Shown here: in pieces, positions 1-6,723 of the stretch
Layout of the letters: every line of letters begins with the position of its first letter
Position numbering within the stretch: the stretch's first letter is position 1
Assembly (NCBI GenBank): GCA_009908925.1
Contig: JAAAOH010000131.1
Location: forward strand, 1 to 9,233
DNA length: 9,233 bases
Source: Spirochaetota bacterium
Lineage (GTDB): Bacteria > Spirochaetota > Spirochaetia > DSM-27196 > PWMO01
Direction of reading: 5' to 3'
Made by a program: the position numbers and the translations under genes
Notes under the pieces: model-generated
The model's input: only the letters and a program-made list of their open reading frames with translations
Database searches by the model: none
What the model was told of the DNA's origin: nothing

Positions 1-150
1 ACCGCAGGCGGCCCGCCCCGCGGCGACGGTACCGGCGGTCGGCTCTACGTCACGGGCGACGACGAGGACTCCGAAGCGGACGCAGCGGCGGCACGCTATA
101 AGGCCCTCTCGGCGCACTACGGTCTGTCTTTCCAAGGACGGTTTGAATGA
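1..150 (+). CDS. C-terminal tail of an unidentified protein (5' truncated)
   Basis: An open frame enters from the left edge and ends at the TGA at 148-150, giving the last 49 residues of a protein. The tail starts Gly/Pro-rich, has an acidic and alanine-rich middle (GDDEDSEADAAAA), and ends in YGLSFQGRFE. No motif identifies the family. The stop overlaps the mutS2 start codon as ATGA (147-150), and the mutS2 ribosome-binding site lies inside this gene. That arrangement supports a real, co-transcribed and translationally coupled gene rather than a chance frame. Codon use (G/C at third positions) matches the neighbours. The product cannot be named from this fragment. Confidence 0.6.
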   Translation, partial: TAGGPPRGDGTGGRLYVTGDDEDSEADAAAARYKALSAHYGLSFQGRFE

Positions 151-2552
151 ACGCCCACACGCTGAGACTCCTCGAGTTCGACACGGTGCGCGACGGAGTT
201 GCCTCCCTGACCCTCGGTGCAAGTGGTGAACGCGTGGTGCTCTCCTCGGAGGTTCTCACCGACCACGATCTCATCGCCGCGCGCCTCGATCTCGTCGCAG
301 ACTGGCGTGTGGTTCTCGCCGGAGAGGAACGCGTGCCGGACGCCCCCTTCCCGGACATAGAGCCGCTGTTCGTGGTGCTCGAGAAGGAGGGCACCGTCCT
401 CGACGAGGAGCAGCTGGCCGCGGTCTCGCTCTTCATTGCGGCCGCAGTGGGCTTCGCGAAGAGTGGTGGGGATCTCGAAGCGGATCGCCCCCTGCACGGT
501 CGCCTGGAGGCACTCCCGGATCTTTCGCGTATACGGCGGCAGGTGAGCGTCTACATCTCCGACACCGGCGAGATAAAGGATGACGCGATACCGGAGCTTC
601 GGCGCCTGCGCGCGCGGATCCGAACGACGGAGGGCCGCATCGAGAAACAGGCGGTCGCCTACCTCCGCGACCCGGACCGCGCCCAGTACTGGACGTCGGA
701 TGCACCGACCCAGCGAAACGGCCGGACCGTGCTGCCGCTGAGTGCAAACTACCGAAACCGGGTCAAAGGTATCGTTCACGAGGTATCACAGACCGGCGCA
801 ACCCTCTTCGTCGAGCCCTCCGATCTGGTCGATCTCAACAACGAGCTGCGCGAGGCGCAGGCGGCCTACGATCAGGAAATCCAGCGGATCCTGCGCGAGT
901 TGACGGCCGCCGTGCGAGCGGAGCTGCCGGCGCTTCGCACCCTCGAAGCGGAGACCGCCGACCTCGATGCGCTGCTCGCGCGCGCACGCTACGGCGCACA
1001 GCACGACTGCTTCCGCGCGGCGCCACGCGCAGAGGGGGTGAGTCTCAGCGGCGCGCGGCATCCTCTCTTGCGTGGGGCGGTCGTACCCATAGAGGTCAGA
1101 ATCGATCCCCCGTTCCGCGGGCTCATCGTCACCGGGCCCAACACGGGGGGGAAGACCGTGGCGCTGAAGACCACCGGTCTCCTTGCCCTCATGAACCAGT
1201 TCGGCATGGAGATCCCGGCCGACGAAGGAAGCGCGCTGCCGCTCTTCGACGATATTTTCGCGGATATCGGGGACGAGCAATCCCTCGAACAATCGCTTTC
1301 CACGTTCTCCGGTCACATGACGACCATCGCCGATGTTCTCAAACACGCGGGCCGCCGGAGCCTGGTGCTGCTCGACGAGGTCGGCGCCGGCACCGACCCC
1401 GAGGAGGGCTCCGCGCTGGCGATGTCCGTTCTCGACGAGATCGAGCGGATCGGGGCAACGTCGGTTGTCACTACCCATCATGGGGCGCTGAAGAACTACG
1501 CCTACAAATCGGGGTTCTTCGAGAATGCGTCCGTTGAGTTCGACCCGCAGCGGCTCGCACCGACCTTCCATGTGCTGATCGGCGTTCCCGGGACCAGCCA
1601 CGCCCTCGATATCGCCGAGCGCAACGGCCTCCCGACGGAGGTGGTCCGTCGCGCCGCGGGCTACGTGGAGGAAGGACAGGGTGATGAAGCCCGCATCATT
1701 CACGATCTCACCGAGAAGCAGGTGGAGCTCCACCGTGCGACCCGGGCCAGGGACACCGAGCTCGAGGGCCTGAGAAAGCGACGGGCGGAGCTCGAGGAGC
1801 AGTCGCAGCGCCTCGCCGACCGGGAGCTCTCGCTGCGGAAGGAGGGCCTGCAGGAGTTCGAGCGGCTTTCCCGCGAAACGCGCCGGCGTCTCGAGAACCT
1901 GGTGCGCGAAATCCGTGAGGGAGAGCTCACGCGCGAGAAGACGGGAAGGGTCAGAGAGTTTCTCGACGAGCTGACCGAGACCGCGGAAGAGGAGCGTGAG
2001 CGGGTGGCCGCGGCGGAGCGGGAGCAGGCGCGCGCCCGGCCGGCGACGGAGCCGAAGGAGCTCGCTCCGGGCATGGAGGTCGCCGTAGGCGAGAGCGGTC
2101 GGCGTGGCGTCATCAGGAGAAAGGGCAAGGGTGACTCCTGGGTGGTCGAGACCGAGAGTGTGCGCCTGGAGCTTCCTGCCGAGCAGCTGCGTCCGGCAGG
2201 CGGTGGTGGGGGCGGCGCCGGTGGCGGTGGTGCCCGGGGTGCCGGTGGCGGTGGCGATGCCGGGTCCGTGTCGCTGAGCTACGAGAGCGCGCGGAGCCCC
2301 GCGCCCGAGCTCGAGCTCGATGTGCGCGGATACCGACTGCCCGAGGCGGTTGCCGAGGTGGACCGGCGCATCGATGACTGCCTTCTTTCCGGTGTGACGC
2401 AGTTCTCCGTCATCCATGGCAAGGGAGAGGGCATCCTCCAGAAAGGGATTCGGGATCATCTGGCCTCCCGGGACGAGGTTTCCTCCTACGACTTCGCTCG
2501 CCCCGAAGAGGGTGGCTACGGTAAGACGGTTGTCCACTTGCGCGAGACGTGA
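147..2552 (+). CDS. mutS2: MutS2 family protein: ATPase with C-terminal Smr nuclease domain
   Basis: Complete 801-residue MutS2, the usual size for the family. MutS2 proteins lack the mismatch-recognition domain of MutS. They have been linked to suppressing homologous recombination and, in some bacteria, to rescuing collided ribosomes. Visible parts: a helical core and lever (about 1-310); Walker A GPNTGGKT at 330-337 with Lys336; the STFSGHM loop at 385-391; Walker B LVLLDE at 406-411; and the TTHH loop at 442-445. A charged coiled coil covers about 510-635 and a KOW-like segment about 639-683. A polyglycine linker (685-706) leads to an Smr domain with LDVRG at 724-728 and HGKGEG at 757-762. 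The ATG at 147 is preceded by AAGGA (134-138) at 8-base spacing and overlaps the previous stop. All ATPase motifs are intact, so an active protein is expected. Whether it acts on DNA or ribosomes here cannot be told from sequence. Confidence 0.96.
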   Translation: MNAHTLRLLEFDTVRDGVASLTLGASGERVVLSSEVLTDHDLIAARLDLVADWRVVLAGEERVPDAPFPDIEPLFVVLEKEGTVLDEEQLAAVSLFIAAAVGFAKSGGDLEADRPLHGRLEALPDLSRIRRQVSVYISDTGEIKDDAIPELRRLRARIRTTEGRIEKQAVAYLRDPDRAQYWTSDAPTQRNGRTVLPLSANYRNRVKGIVHEVSQTGATLFVEPSDLVDLNNELREAQAAYDQEIQRILRELTAAVRAELPALRTLEAETADLDALLARARYGAQHDCFRAAPRAEGVSLSGARHPLLRGAVVPIEVRIDPPFRGLIVTGPNTGGKTVALKTTGLLALMNQFGMEIPADEGSALPLFDDIFADIGDEQSLEQSLSTFSGHMTTIADVLKHAGRRSLVLLDEVGAGTDPEEGSALAMSVLDEIERIGATSVVTTHHGALKNYAYKSGFFENASVEFDPQRLAPTFHVLIGVPGTSHALDIAERNGLPTEVVRRAAGYVEEGQGDEARIIHDLTEKQVELHRATRARDTELEGLRKRRAELEEQSQRLADRELSLRKEGLQEFERLSRETRRRLENLVREIREGELTREKTGRVREFLDELTETAEEERERVAAAEREQARARPATEPKELAPGMEVAVGESGRRGVIRRKGKGDSWVVETESVRLELPAEQLRPAGGGGGGAGGGGARGAGGGGDAGSVSLSYESARSPAPELELDVRGYRLPEAVAEVDRRIDDCLLSGVTQFSVIHGKGEGILQKGIRDHLASRDEVSSYDFARPEEGGYGKTVVHLRET
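2199..2264 (+). repeat. Gly-coding low-complexity tract with a 24-base repeat
   Basis: This GGC/GGT-rich stretch inside mutS2 encodes residues 685-706, about 16 glycines broken by Ala, Arg and Asp. A 14-base word (GCCGGTGGCGGTGG) occurs at 2217-2230 and again at 2241-2254, a 24-base period equal to eight codons, so copy changes would keep the frame. It sits exactly between the KOW-like segment and the Smr domain and probably acts as a flexible tether. It may have grown by replication slippage. Confidence 0.75.
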
Positions 2553-2574
2553 TTTGCGGCTACGATCAGCCCAC

Positions 2575-3186
2575 GTGAACGCTATCGTAAGGTCCGCGCT
2601 CACAGCCGCCGTGGTTGTCCTGCTCGGTTCCTGTTTAAACGTCGAGACACACATAGACCTCGATGCGGATTACTCGGGTCGCGTGACGGTTTCCTACGAG
2701 ATTGATACCGAGTTGTGGGAGCTCGGTGTCTTCGATTCCGACACCAGCATCCGGGCGATTCCCGTCTCCGAGTCCGACTTCCGCCGCACGGCGCGGCGTG
2801 TGGAAGGTGTGGAGCTCCTCGGATATACGCTCAGTCGCGGAGACATCGTTACCGAAGTGGAAGCCAGACTCTCCTTTTCCGACCTCGACGCTCTCAACGG
2901 CATCTACGCACCGGGGCGAAGGCTCATCACCATCGAAGAGCAGGAGGCGGGTCGCGTCTACATCCAGCGATTGCGCACCGGGGAGGAGTCTGCGGTGCGA
3001 GATCGGGAGTTCCTCGAAGCGTACTTCTCCGGATACGATATCGCGTTCACGGTGACTGCTCCTTCGGAAATCCGCAGCGTGAGCACGGGCGAGGTCCTCG
3101 ATGACGGGGTGACAGGCCGGCTATCATTGGATATCATGGAGTTTCTGACGACGGGAGACCCGCTCGCGTGGGAAATTCGATACTGA
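2575..3186 (+). CDS. Putative lipoprotein, possibly LppM-like
   Basis: Predicted 203-residue exported lipoprotein. With the GTG at 2575 as start, the N-terminus is a short signal peptide with Arg6, a hydrophobic run (ALTAAVVVLLGS) and a lipidation cysteine at residue 20 in the lipobox LGSC. The mature part begins with CLNVETHIDLDADYSGRV, alternating polar and hydrophobic residues before an Asp/Gly turn. This recalls LppM/DUF3153-type lipoproteins, but the likeness is by eye only. The rest looks like mixed alpha/beta with no catalytic motif and no second membrane segment, so it is probably tethered to the membrane by lipid alone. No good Shine-Dalgarno site precedes the GTG. An in-frame TTG at 2554, just after the mutS2 stop, would give a 26-residue signal with a more basic n-region and is a real alternative. 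The frame is open back to an ATG at 2416 inside mutS2, but that start would bury the signal peptide. Co-transcription with mutS2 is likely from the 22-base gap. Confidence 0.72.
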   Translation: MNAIVRSALTAAVVVLLGSCLNVETHIDLDADYSGRVTVSYEIDTELWELGVFDSDTSIRAIPVSESDFRRTARRVEGVELLGYTLSRGDIVTEVEARLSFSDLDALNGIYAPGRRLITIEEQEAGRVYIQRLRTGEESAVRDREFLEAYFSGYDIAFTVTAPSEIRSVSTGEVLDDGVTGRLSLDIMEFLTTGDPLAWEIRY

Positions 3187-3216
3187 GCAGCACCGAACGA
3201 GGGTGAGGATCGGGAC

Positions 3217-3615
3217 ATGTGGCACCCGAAGACGAACGCCTTCGAAAAAAAGATGAACGAGGTCCTCGACGAGGTGGACACCGAGCTCGAGAAGCGCTAC
3301 GGCGATCGTTATCCTCTGCACCCGGCCCGTGCGGAACACGGAGAAACGGCGAGCGGCCAGCACAGCGGCCTGTTCTCCGTCGACGCGTACTTCACTGCCG
3401 GCTACGGATCGGAACACGGTCGTGGCTACGTCGTTGACGTAGAGATGGTCACGCTCTCCGACGTGCCCGATGATATCGAAGAAGAAATCGAGGCGGAGGC
3501 TGCACGACGCGTCGAGGAGAAGCTGAAGGAGCGCTTTCCCGAGCGAAACTTTCAGGTGACCCGCGACGGACCGGTGTTCAAGATCCGGGGGGATTTTTCT
3601 CTCGGAACGGCATGA
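3217..3615 (+). CDS. Conserved hypothetical acidic protein, probably spirochaete-specific
   Basis: A 132-residue soluble protein with no signal peptide or membrane segment. I do not recognise a function. Residues 8-27 form a charged helix (FEKKMNEVLDEVDTELEKRY). A central part rich in Gly, Tyr and Phe (LFSVDAYFTAGYGSEHGRGY, residues 47-66) looks like beta structure. A strongly acidic helix (DDIEEEIEAEAARRVEEKL) follows, and the protein ends in a strand-like FKIRGDFSLG. The layout of conserved-looking glycines and the DFSLG end suggest a folded domain. The ATG at 3217 is preceded by GAGGGTGAGGAT (3199-3210), a good ribosome-binding site. The gene follows the lipoprotein gene by 30 bases and precedes the ATPase operon promoter region. 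I recall a hypothetical gene in the same place between mutS2 and the ATPase genes in Borrelia, which would support an old linkage. It does not resemble ATPase subunits F, G or H. Confidence 0.8.
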   Translation: MWHPKTNAFEKKMNEVLDEVDTELEKRYGDRYPLHPARAEHGETASGQHSGLFSVDAYFTAGYGSEHGRGYVVDVEMVTLSDVPDDIEEEIEAEAARRVEEKLKERFPERNFQVTRDGPVFKIRGDFSLGTA

Positions 3616-3623
3616 CGGATGTA

Positions 3624-3652
3624 TTGCTGTCCTCCGGGCAGTTTGATACTAT
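3624..3652 (+). promoter_or_regulatory. Candidate sigma-70-type promoter for the V-ATPase operon
   Basis: In the 92-base gap before the subunit E gene, TTGCTG (3624-3629) lies 17 bases upstream of TACTAT (3647-3652). The latter is preceded by TG and one base (3644-3646), giving an extended -10 element. Transcription would start near 3659, leaving a leader of about 50 bases. The local sequence is clearly more AT-rich than the surrounding genes. The -35 matches consensus in only three positions, so the extended -10 would carry the promoter. This is a pattern match only. Confidence 0.45.
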
Positions 3653-3664
3653 AGAGCAAAACTT

Positions 3665-3682
3665 ATCGATTTAGCGATCGAT
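3665..3682 (+). repeat. ATCGAT inverted repeat in the operon leader
   Basis: ATCGAT at 3665-3670 and 3677-3682, separated by six bases, can pair as a short stem with a six-base loop. Each half is also its own palindrome. It lies just after the predicted transcription start and 25 bases before the subunit E start codon. It could be an operator half-site pair or a weak leader hairpin, but it is short enough to be chance. Confidence 0.3.
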
Positions 3683-3707
3683 GTTGTGTCAGAGGGGTTA
3701 AGGGCTC

Positions 3708-4328
3708 ATGGATGCGCAGTTGAACGAGATCATTGAGACGATAAAGAGTGAAGGCGTGGAAACCGCCGAACGCCAGGCCGCTGAAATCAAGAAAAAGGCC
3801 GAGGAAGATGCCGACAAGACGATCAAGGATGCCGAGAAACGCGCCGGCGAGATCGTCGACGAAGCCCGCGCGGAGGCTCAGAAGCTCGAGGCGAGCGGAA
3901 AGCAGGCCCTCACCCAGGCGGGACGCGATCTGATTCTCAATCTCCAGAACCGGATCACCACCCTCTTCGATGCGGTTGTGGAGAAGGCGACCGGCGAGGC
4001 GTACTCGGCAGATGTCGTCTCTGAGGCTGTGGTAGCGCTCATCAAGGCCTGGCCCGAGCAGCAGACATCGGAGCTCAACGTCCTTCTTCCGGAGTCGCAG
4101 CGGGAAAGAGTCGAGTCGCAGCTTCGCTCGAAGCTTGCAGACGAGATCAAGGCTGGCCTCGAGATCAAGCCGGTGAAGGGCATCGATGCCGGCTTCCGTG
4201 TCTCCGTGAAGGACGGGTCGGTCTACTACGATTTCAGCTCCGAGGGAATTGCCGAAGTCCTATCCGCATACCTCAATCCCCGCCTCCAGGAAGCCGTCAA
4301 GCAGGCCGCCGAGCAGGCCGAGGGGTAG
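3708..4328 (+). CDS. atpE: V/A-type ATPase subunit E (peripheral stalk)
   Basis: This 206-residue protein matches the size and plan of V/A-ATPase subunit E, the peripheral stalk that holds the A3B3 head still against rotor torque. Residues 1 to about 75 form a long charged alanine-rich coiled coil (for example AEIKKKAEEDADKTIKDAEK). The remainder is the globular domain, with an LNVLLPES strand, the segment GIDAGFRVSVKDGSVYYDFS, and a final helix that would contact the catalytic head. The ATG at 3708 follows GAGGGG (3692-3697) with 10-base spacing. It is the first gene of the ATPase operon, 6 bases before the DUF2764 gene. E normally pairs with a second coiled-coil subunit (G or H), and no such gene is seen here. 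Here atpE means V-type subunit E, not the F-type c subunit of the same symbol. Confidence 0.92.
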   Translation: MDAQLNEIIETIKSEGVETAERQAAEIKKKAEEDADKTIKDAEKRAGEIVDEARAEAQKLEASGKQALTQAGRDLILNLQNRITTLFDAVVEKATGEAYSADVVSEAVVALIKAWPEQQTSELNVLLPESQRERVESQLRSKLADEIKAGLEIKPVKGIDAGFRVSVKDGSVYYDFSSEGIAEVLSAYLNPRLQEAVKQAAEQAEG

Positions 4329-4334
4329 TCGGCC

Positions 4335-4898
4335 ATGGGGCAGTACTACTACACGGTTGCCACACTGCCGATGCTCTCGTTCGAATCGGAGAACATGCCG
4401 ACCACCGAGGAGTTCCTCGATCTGTGTGCGCGACGGATGAGCAGGAGAGACTACGATCTGCTGTCTCGCGCCCGCCTGCTTCCCGACCCCCAGGACATGA
4501 GCCGAAATCCCCTTCTGCGAACCTGGTATGAACGGGAGGTCGGGCTTCGAAACGAGCTTGCCCGCCAGCGCGCGGCGCAGCTCAATCGCGACGAGCACAG
4601 CTACGTCCGCACCACACCGGACGGAGACGACCTCAGCGGGACGCTCGGCGTGCCGGAGGTTGCCCGGGAGGCCCTGACTCAGGAGACCCCCCTCAAGGCG
4701 GAGATGGTGCTTCTCCGCTACCGGTGGGCCACGCTCGACGAGCTGGAGGTGGGACACCACTTCGATGTCGAGCGACTGATGGTTTATTACCTGAAACTTC
4801 AGATACTCTGGAGGAAGCGGCAGTTCAACCGCGAGGACGGCGAGAACGTCTTCGAACGCACCTACAACACCGTGCGGCAGGCGGTATCCTCCTCTTAA
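4335..4898 (+). CDS. DUF2764 family protein, V-ATPase-associated
   Basis: A 187-residue soluble protein of the DUF2764 type, found in V-ATPase operons of spirochaetes and some other bacteria, with no established function known to me. It begins with a strand-like QYYYTVATLPML. Helical segments follow: EEFLDLCARRM and YDLL near residues 20-45, and WYEREVGLRNELARQRAAQL near 62-81. A C-terminal helical block contains FDVERLMVYYLKLQILW and GENVFERTYNTVRQ. There is no signal peptide, membrane segment or nucleotide-binding motif. Its ribosome-binding site AGGGG (4321-4325) lies in the end of the subunit E gene. It occupies the operon slot where other bacteria and archaea encode subunits C and F, both unseen here. 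The C-terminal block is weakly reminiscent of subunit C helices, which suggests a rotor-collar role. That role is inference; the family call is from recognition of the N-terminus and operon position. Confidence 0.85.
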   Translation: MGQYYYTVATLPMLSFESENMPTTEEFLDLCARRMSRRDYDLLSRARLLPDPQDMSRNPLLRTWYEREVGLRNELARQRAAQLNRDEHSYVRTTPDGDDLSGTLGVPEVAREALTQETPLKAEMVLLRYRWATLDELEVGHHFDVERLMVYYLKLQILWRKRQFNREDGENVFERTYNTVRQAVSSS

Positions 4899-4915
4899 TC
4901 GACAGAGAGAAAGCA

Positions 4916-4936
4916 ATGCAATTGGAGCGTGATTGA
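4916..4936 (+). CDS. Possible six-codon leader ORF coupled to atpA
   Basis: An ATG at 4916 opens a frame encoding MQLERD and stopping at the TGA at 4934-4936. The last base of that stop is the first base of the atpA start codon (TGATG). A purine-rich AGAGAGAAAG (4904-4913) lies just upstream of the ATG and could act as a ribosome-binding site. The atpA site GGAG falls inside the small ORF. It could couple atpA translation to an upstream ribosome, or be chance. Confidence 0.3.
   Translation: MQLERD
4924..4927 (+). promoter_or_regulatory. Shine-Dalgarno site that sets the atpA start
   Basis: GGAG lies 8 bases before the ATG at 4936. A TTG at 4933 directly precedes that ATG in frame and would add one residue, but its spacing to GGAG (5 bases) is poorer, so the ATG is preferred. 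Confidence 0.75.
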
Positions 4937-6708
4937 TGACGAACACGACGGGCAAGATAATTGCGATCAACGGGAACATGATCAGCGTGGAGGTCGACGG
5001 CGACGTCGCAATGAACGAGGTGGGCTACGTTGCACTCGGTGAGCGGCGGCTGAAATCGGAGGTCATCCGTATCCGCGGAAATACCGCCGAGCTGCAGGTC
5101 TTCGAGATGACGCGCGGCATCGGCATCGGCGACGAGGTCGAGTTCTCCGGCGAGCTTCTCGCAGTCGAGCTGGGCCCCGGCCTGCTGACCCAGGTATACG
5201 ACGGCCTCCAGAACCCGCTTCCGGAGCTCGCCGAGCAGAGCGGGTTCTTTCTCGACCGCGGCGTGTATCTGAATGCGCTTCCGCGGGACACAAAATGGGA
5301 GTTCACGCCGACCGCTTCAGTGGGTGACACCGTTACCCGGGCAGACACCCTCGGCACCGTGCCCGAGGGGATCTTTACCCACCGCATTATGCTTCCCTTC
5401 AACTTCTATGATTCCTACACGGTCAAGTGGATTGCGGAGAAGGGTGAGTATACCGTGGACCAGGAAGTGGCTGAGGTGGAGGACTCCCGTGGGCAGACCC
5501 ACAAGGTCACCATGATGTTCGAGTGGCCGGTAAAGCGCGCCATCGACGCCTACGCCGAGCGTCTGAAGCCCACGAAGTCGATGATCACCAAGGTGCGCAT
5601 CATAGACACCTTCATTCCCGTGGCTCTCGGCGGCACCTACTGCATTCCCGGTCCCTTCGGCGCCGGAAAGACAGTGCTTCAGCAGATCACGAGCCGCAAC
5701 GCCGAGGTCGACGTCGTCATCATAACCGCATGCGGCGAGCGTGCCGGCGAGGTCGTGGAGACCCTCAAGGAGTTCCCCGAGCTCATCGACCCGCGCACCG
5801 GCAGGACGCTCATGGAGCGGACCGTCATCGTCGTAAATACGAGCTCCATGCCGGTTGCCGCCCGTGACGCGTCGGTTTACACCGGCATCACCATCGCCGA
5901 GTATTACCGTCAGATGGGACTCAACGTCCTGCTGCTCGCGGACTCGACCTCACGCTGGGCTCAGGCAATGCGCGAGATGTCGGGACGCCTCGAGGAGATC
6001 CCCGGCGAGGAGGCCTTCCCGGCCTACCTCGAATCGGTCATAGCGGGGTTCTACGAGCGCGCCGGTGTCGTGCGGCTCAAGGATGGAAGCGAGGGCTCGG
6101 TCACCGTCGGCGGTACCGTCAGTCCCGCCGGTGGTAACTTCGAGGAACCGGTTACTCAGTCGACCCTCAAGGTTGTTGGCGCCTTCCACGGACTCTCCCG
6201 GGACCGTGCCGAGGCCCGAAAGTATCCATCCATCGACCCGCTGGACAGCTGGTCCAAGTATCCGACAGTCGTCAATCCGGATCGCGCACAGTACGCGCGG
6301 GACCTCCTGCGGGAAGGCAACGAGGTCGGACAGATGATGAAGGTCGTCGGTGAAGAGGGAACGAGCACAGAGGACTACATCCTCTTTATGAAGTCGGAGT
6401 TTCTGGATGCGGTCTACCTGCAGCAGAACGCCTTCGACCCGGTGGACGCAGCGGTCAGCGCCGATCGACAGCAGCACGTCTTCGGCGTCATGTTCGATAT
6501 CCTCACTGCAAAGCTGGATATCGGGTCAAAGGATGAAGTCCGCGGCTTCTTCAACAGTCTCCGTCAGAAGTTTCTCGACTACAACGGGGCGGAATGGAAC
6601 TCGGACGATTTCAAGTCGCTCGAGACTGAGATCCGCCAGATGGTCGAGGAAAAGTCGGTTGGCATCGAGCACGGCGCGCAGCACCTGCTCGAGGAAACGA
6701 ACGCGTAA
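4936..6708 (+). CDS. atpA: V/A-type ATPase catalytic subunit A
   Basis: This 590-residue protein is the nucleotide-hydrolysing subunit of the V/A-ATPase head; three copies alternate with three B subunits. An N-terminal beta-barrel (about 1-75) is followed by the long insertion typical of A subunits (about 100-190), absent from F-type beta. The nucleotide-binding core has the P-loop GPFGAGKT at 239-246 (Lys245), the catalytic-glutamate motif CGERAGE with Glu268, and the Walker B-like LLLADSTSRW with Asp336. Conserved EEIPGEEAFPAYL and SVTVGGTVSPAGGNFEEPVT segments follow, then a helical C-terminal domain. Every catalytic residue looked for is present, so an active enzyme is expected. Whether it runs as a pump or a synthase, and whether it moves protons or sodium ions, cannot be judged without subunits I and K. 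The preceding gap of 37 bases is the widest inside the operon and holds a possible mini-ORF. B follows after 15 bases. Confidence 0.98.
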   Translation: MTNTTGKIIAINGNMISVEVDGDVAMNEVGYVALGERRLKSEVIRIRGNTAELQVFEMTRGIGIGDEVEFSGELLAVELGPGLLTQVYDGLQNPLPELAEQSGFFLDRGVYLNALPRDTKWEFTPTASVGDTVTRADTLGTVPEGIFTHRIMLPFNFYDSYTVKWIAEKGEYTVDQEVAEVEDSRGQTHKVTMMFEWPVKRAIDAYAERLKPTKSMITKVRIIDTFIPVALGGTYCIPGPFGAGKTVLQQITSRNAEVDVVIITACGERAGEVVETLKEFPELIDPRTGRTLMERTVIVVNTSSMPVAARDASVYTGITIAEYYRQMGLNVLLLADSTSRWAQAMREMSGRLEEIPGEEAFPAYLESVIAGFYERAGVVRLKDGSEGSVTVGGTVSPAGGNFEEPVTQSTLKVVGAFHGLSRDRAEARKYPSIDPLDSWSKYPTVVNPDRAQYARDLLREGNEVGQMMKVVGEEGTSTEDYILFMKSEFLDAVYLQQNAFDPVDAAVSADRQQHVFGVMFDILTAKLDIGSKDEVRGFFNSLRQKFLDYNGAEWNSDDFKSLETEIRQMVEEKSVGIEHGAQHLLEETNA

Positions 6709-6723
6709 TCGAGGTATCAGACG

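Noticed and set aside
2416..2574. ATG 2416 as the start of the lipoprotein gene
   Set aside because: It would overlap mutS2 by 137 bases and place an Arg-rich, non-signal extension before an otherwise standard lipoprotein signal peptide.
786..2654. A 622-codon open frame on the - strand opposite mutS2
   Set aside because: It lies almost wholly antisense to a gene with intact MutS2 motifs. Long antisense frames are expected in GC-rich DNA with strong third-position bias, and its translation shows no recognisable domain.
3627..3644. Possible intrinsic terminator after the 132-residue protein gene
   Set aside because: The stem is only six pairs including one G-U pair, with a three-base loop and just three T residues after it. 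It also lies within the candidate promoter spacer, so it is more likely an operator-like symmetry or chance.
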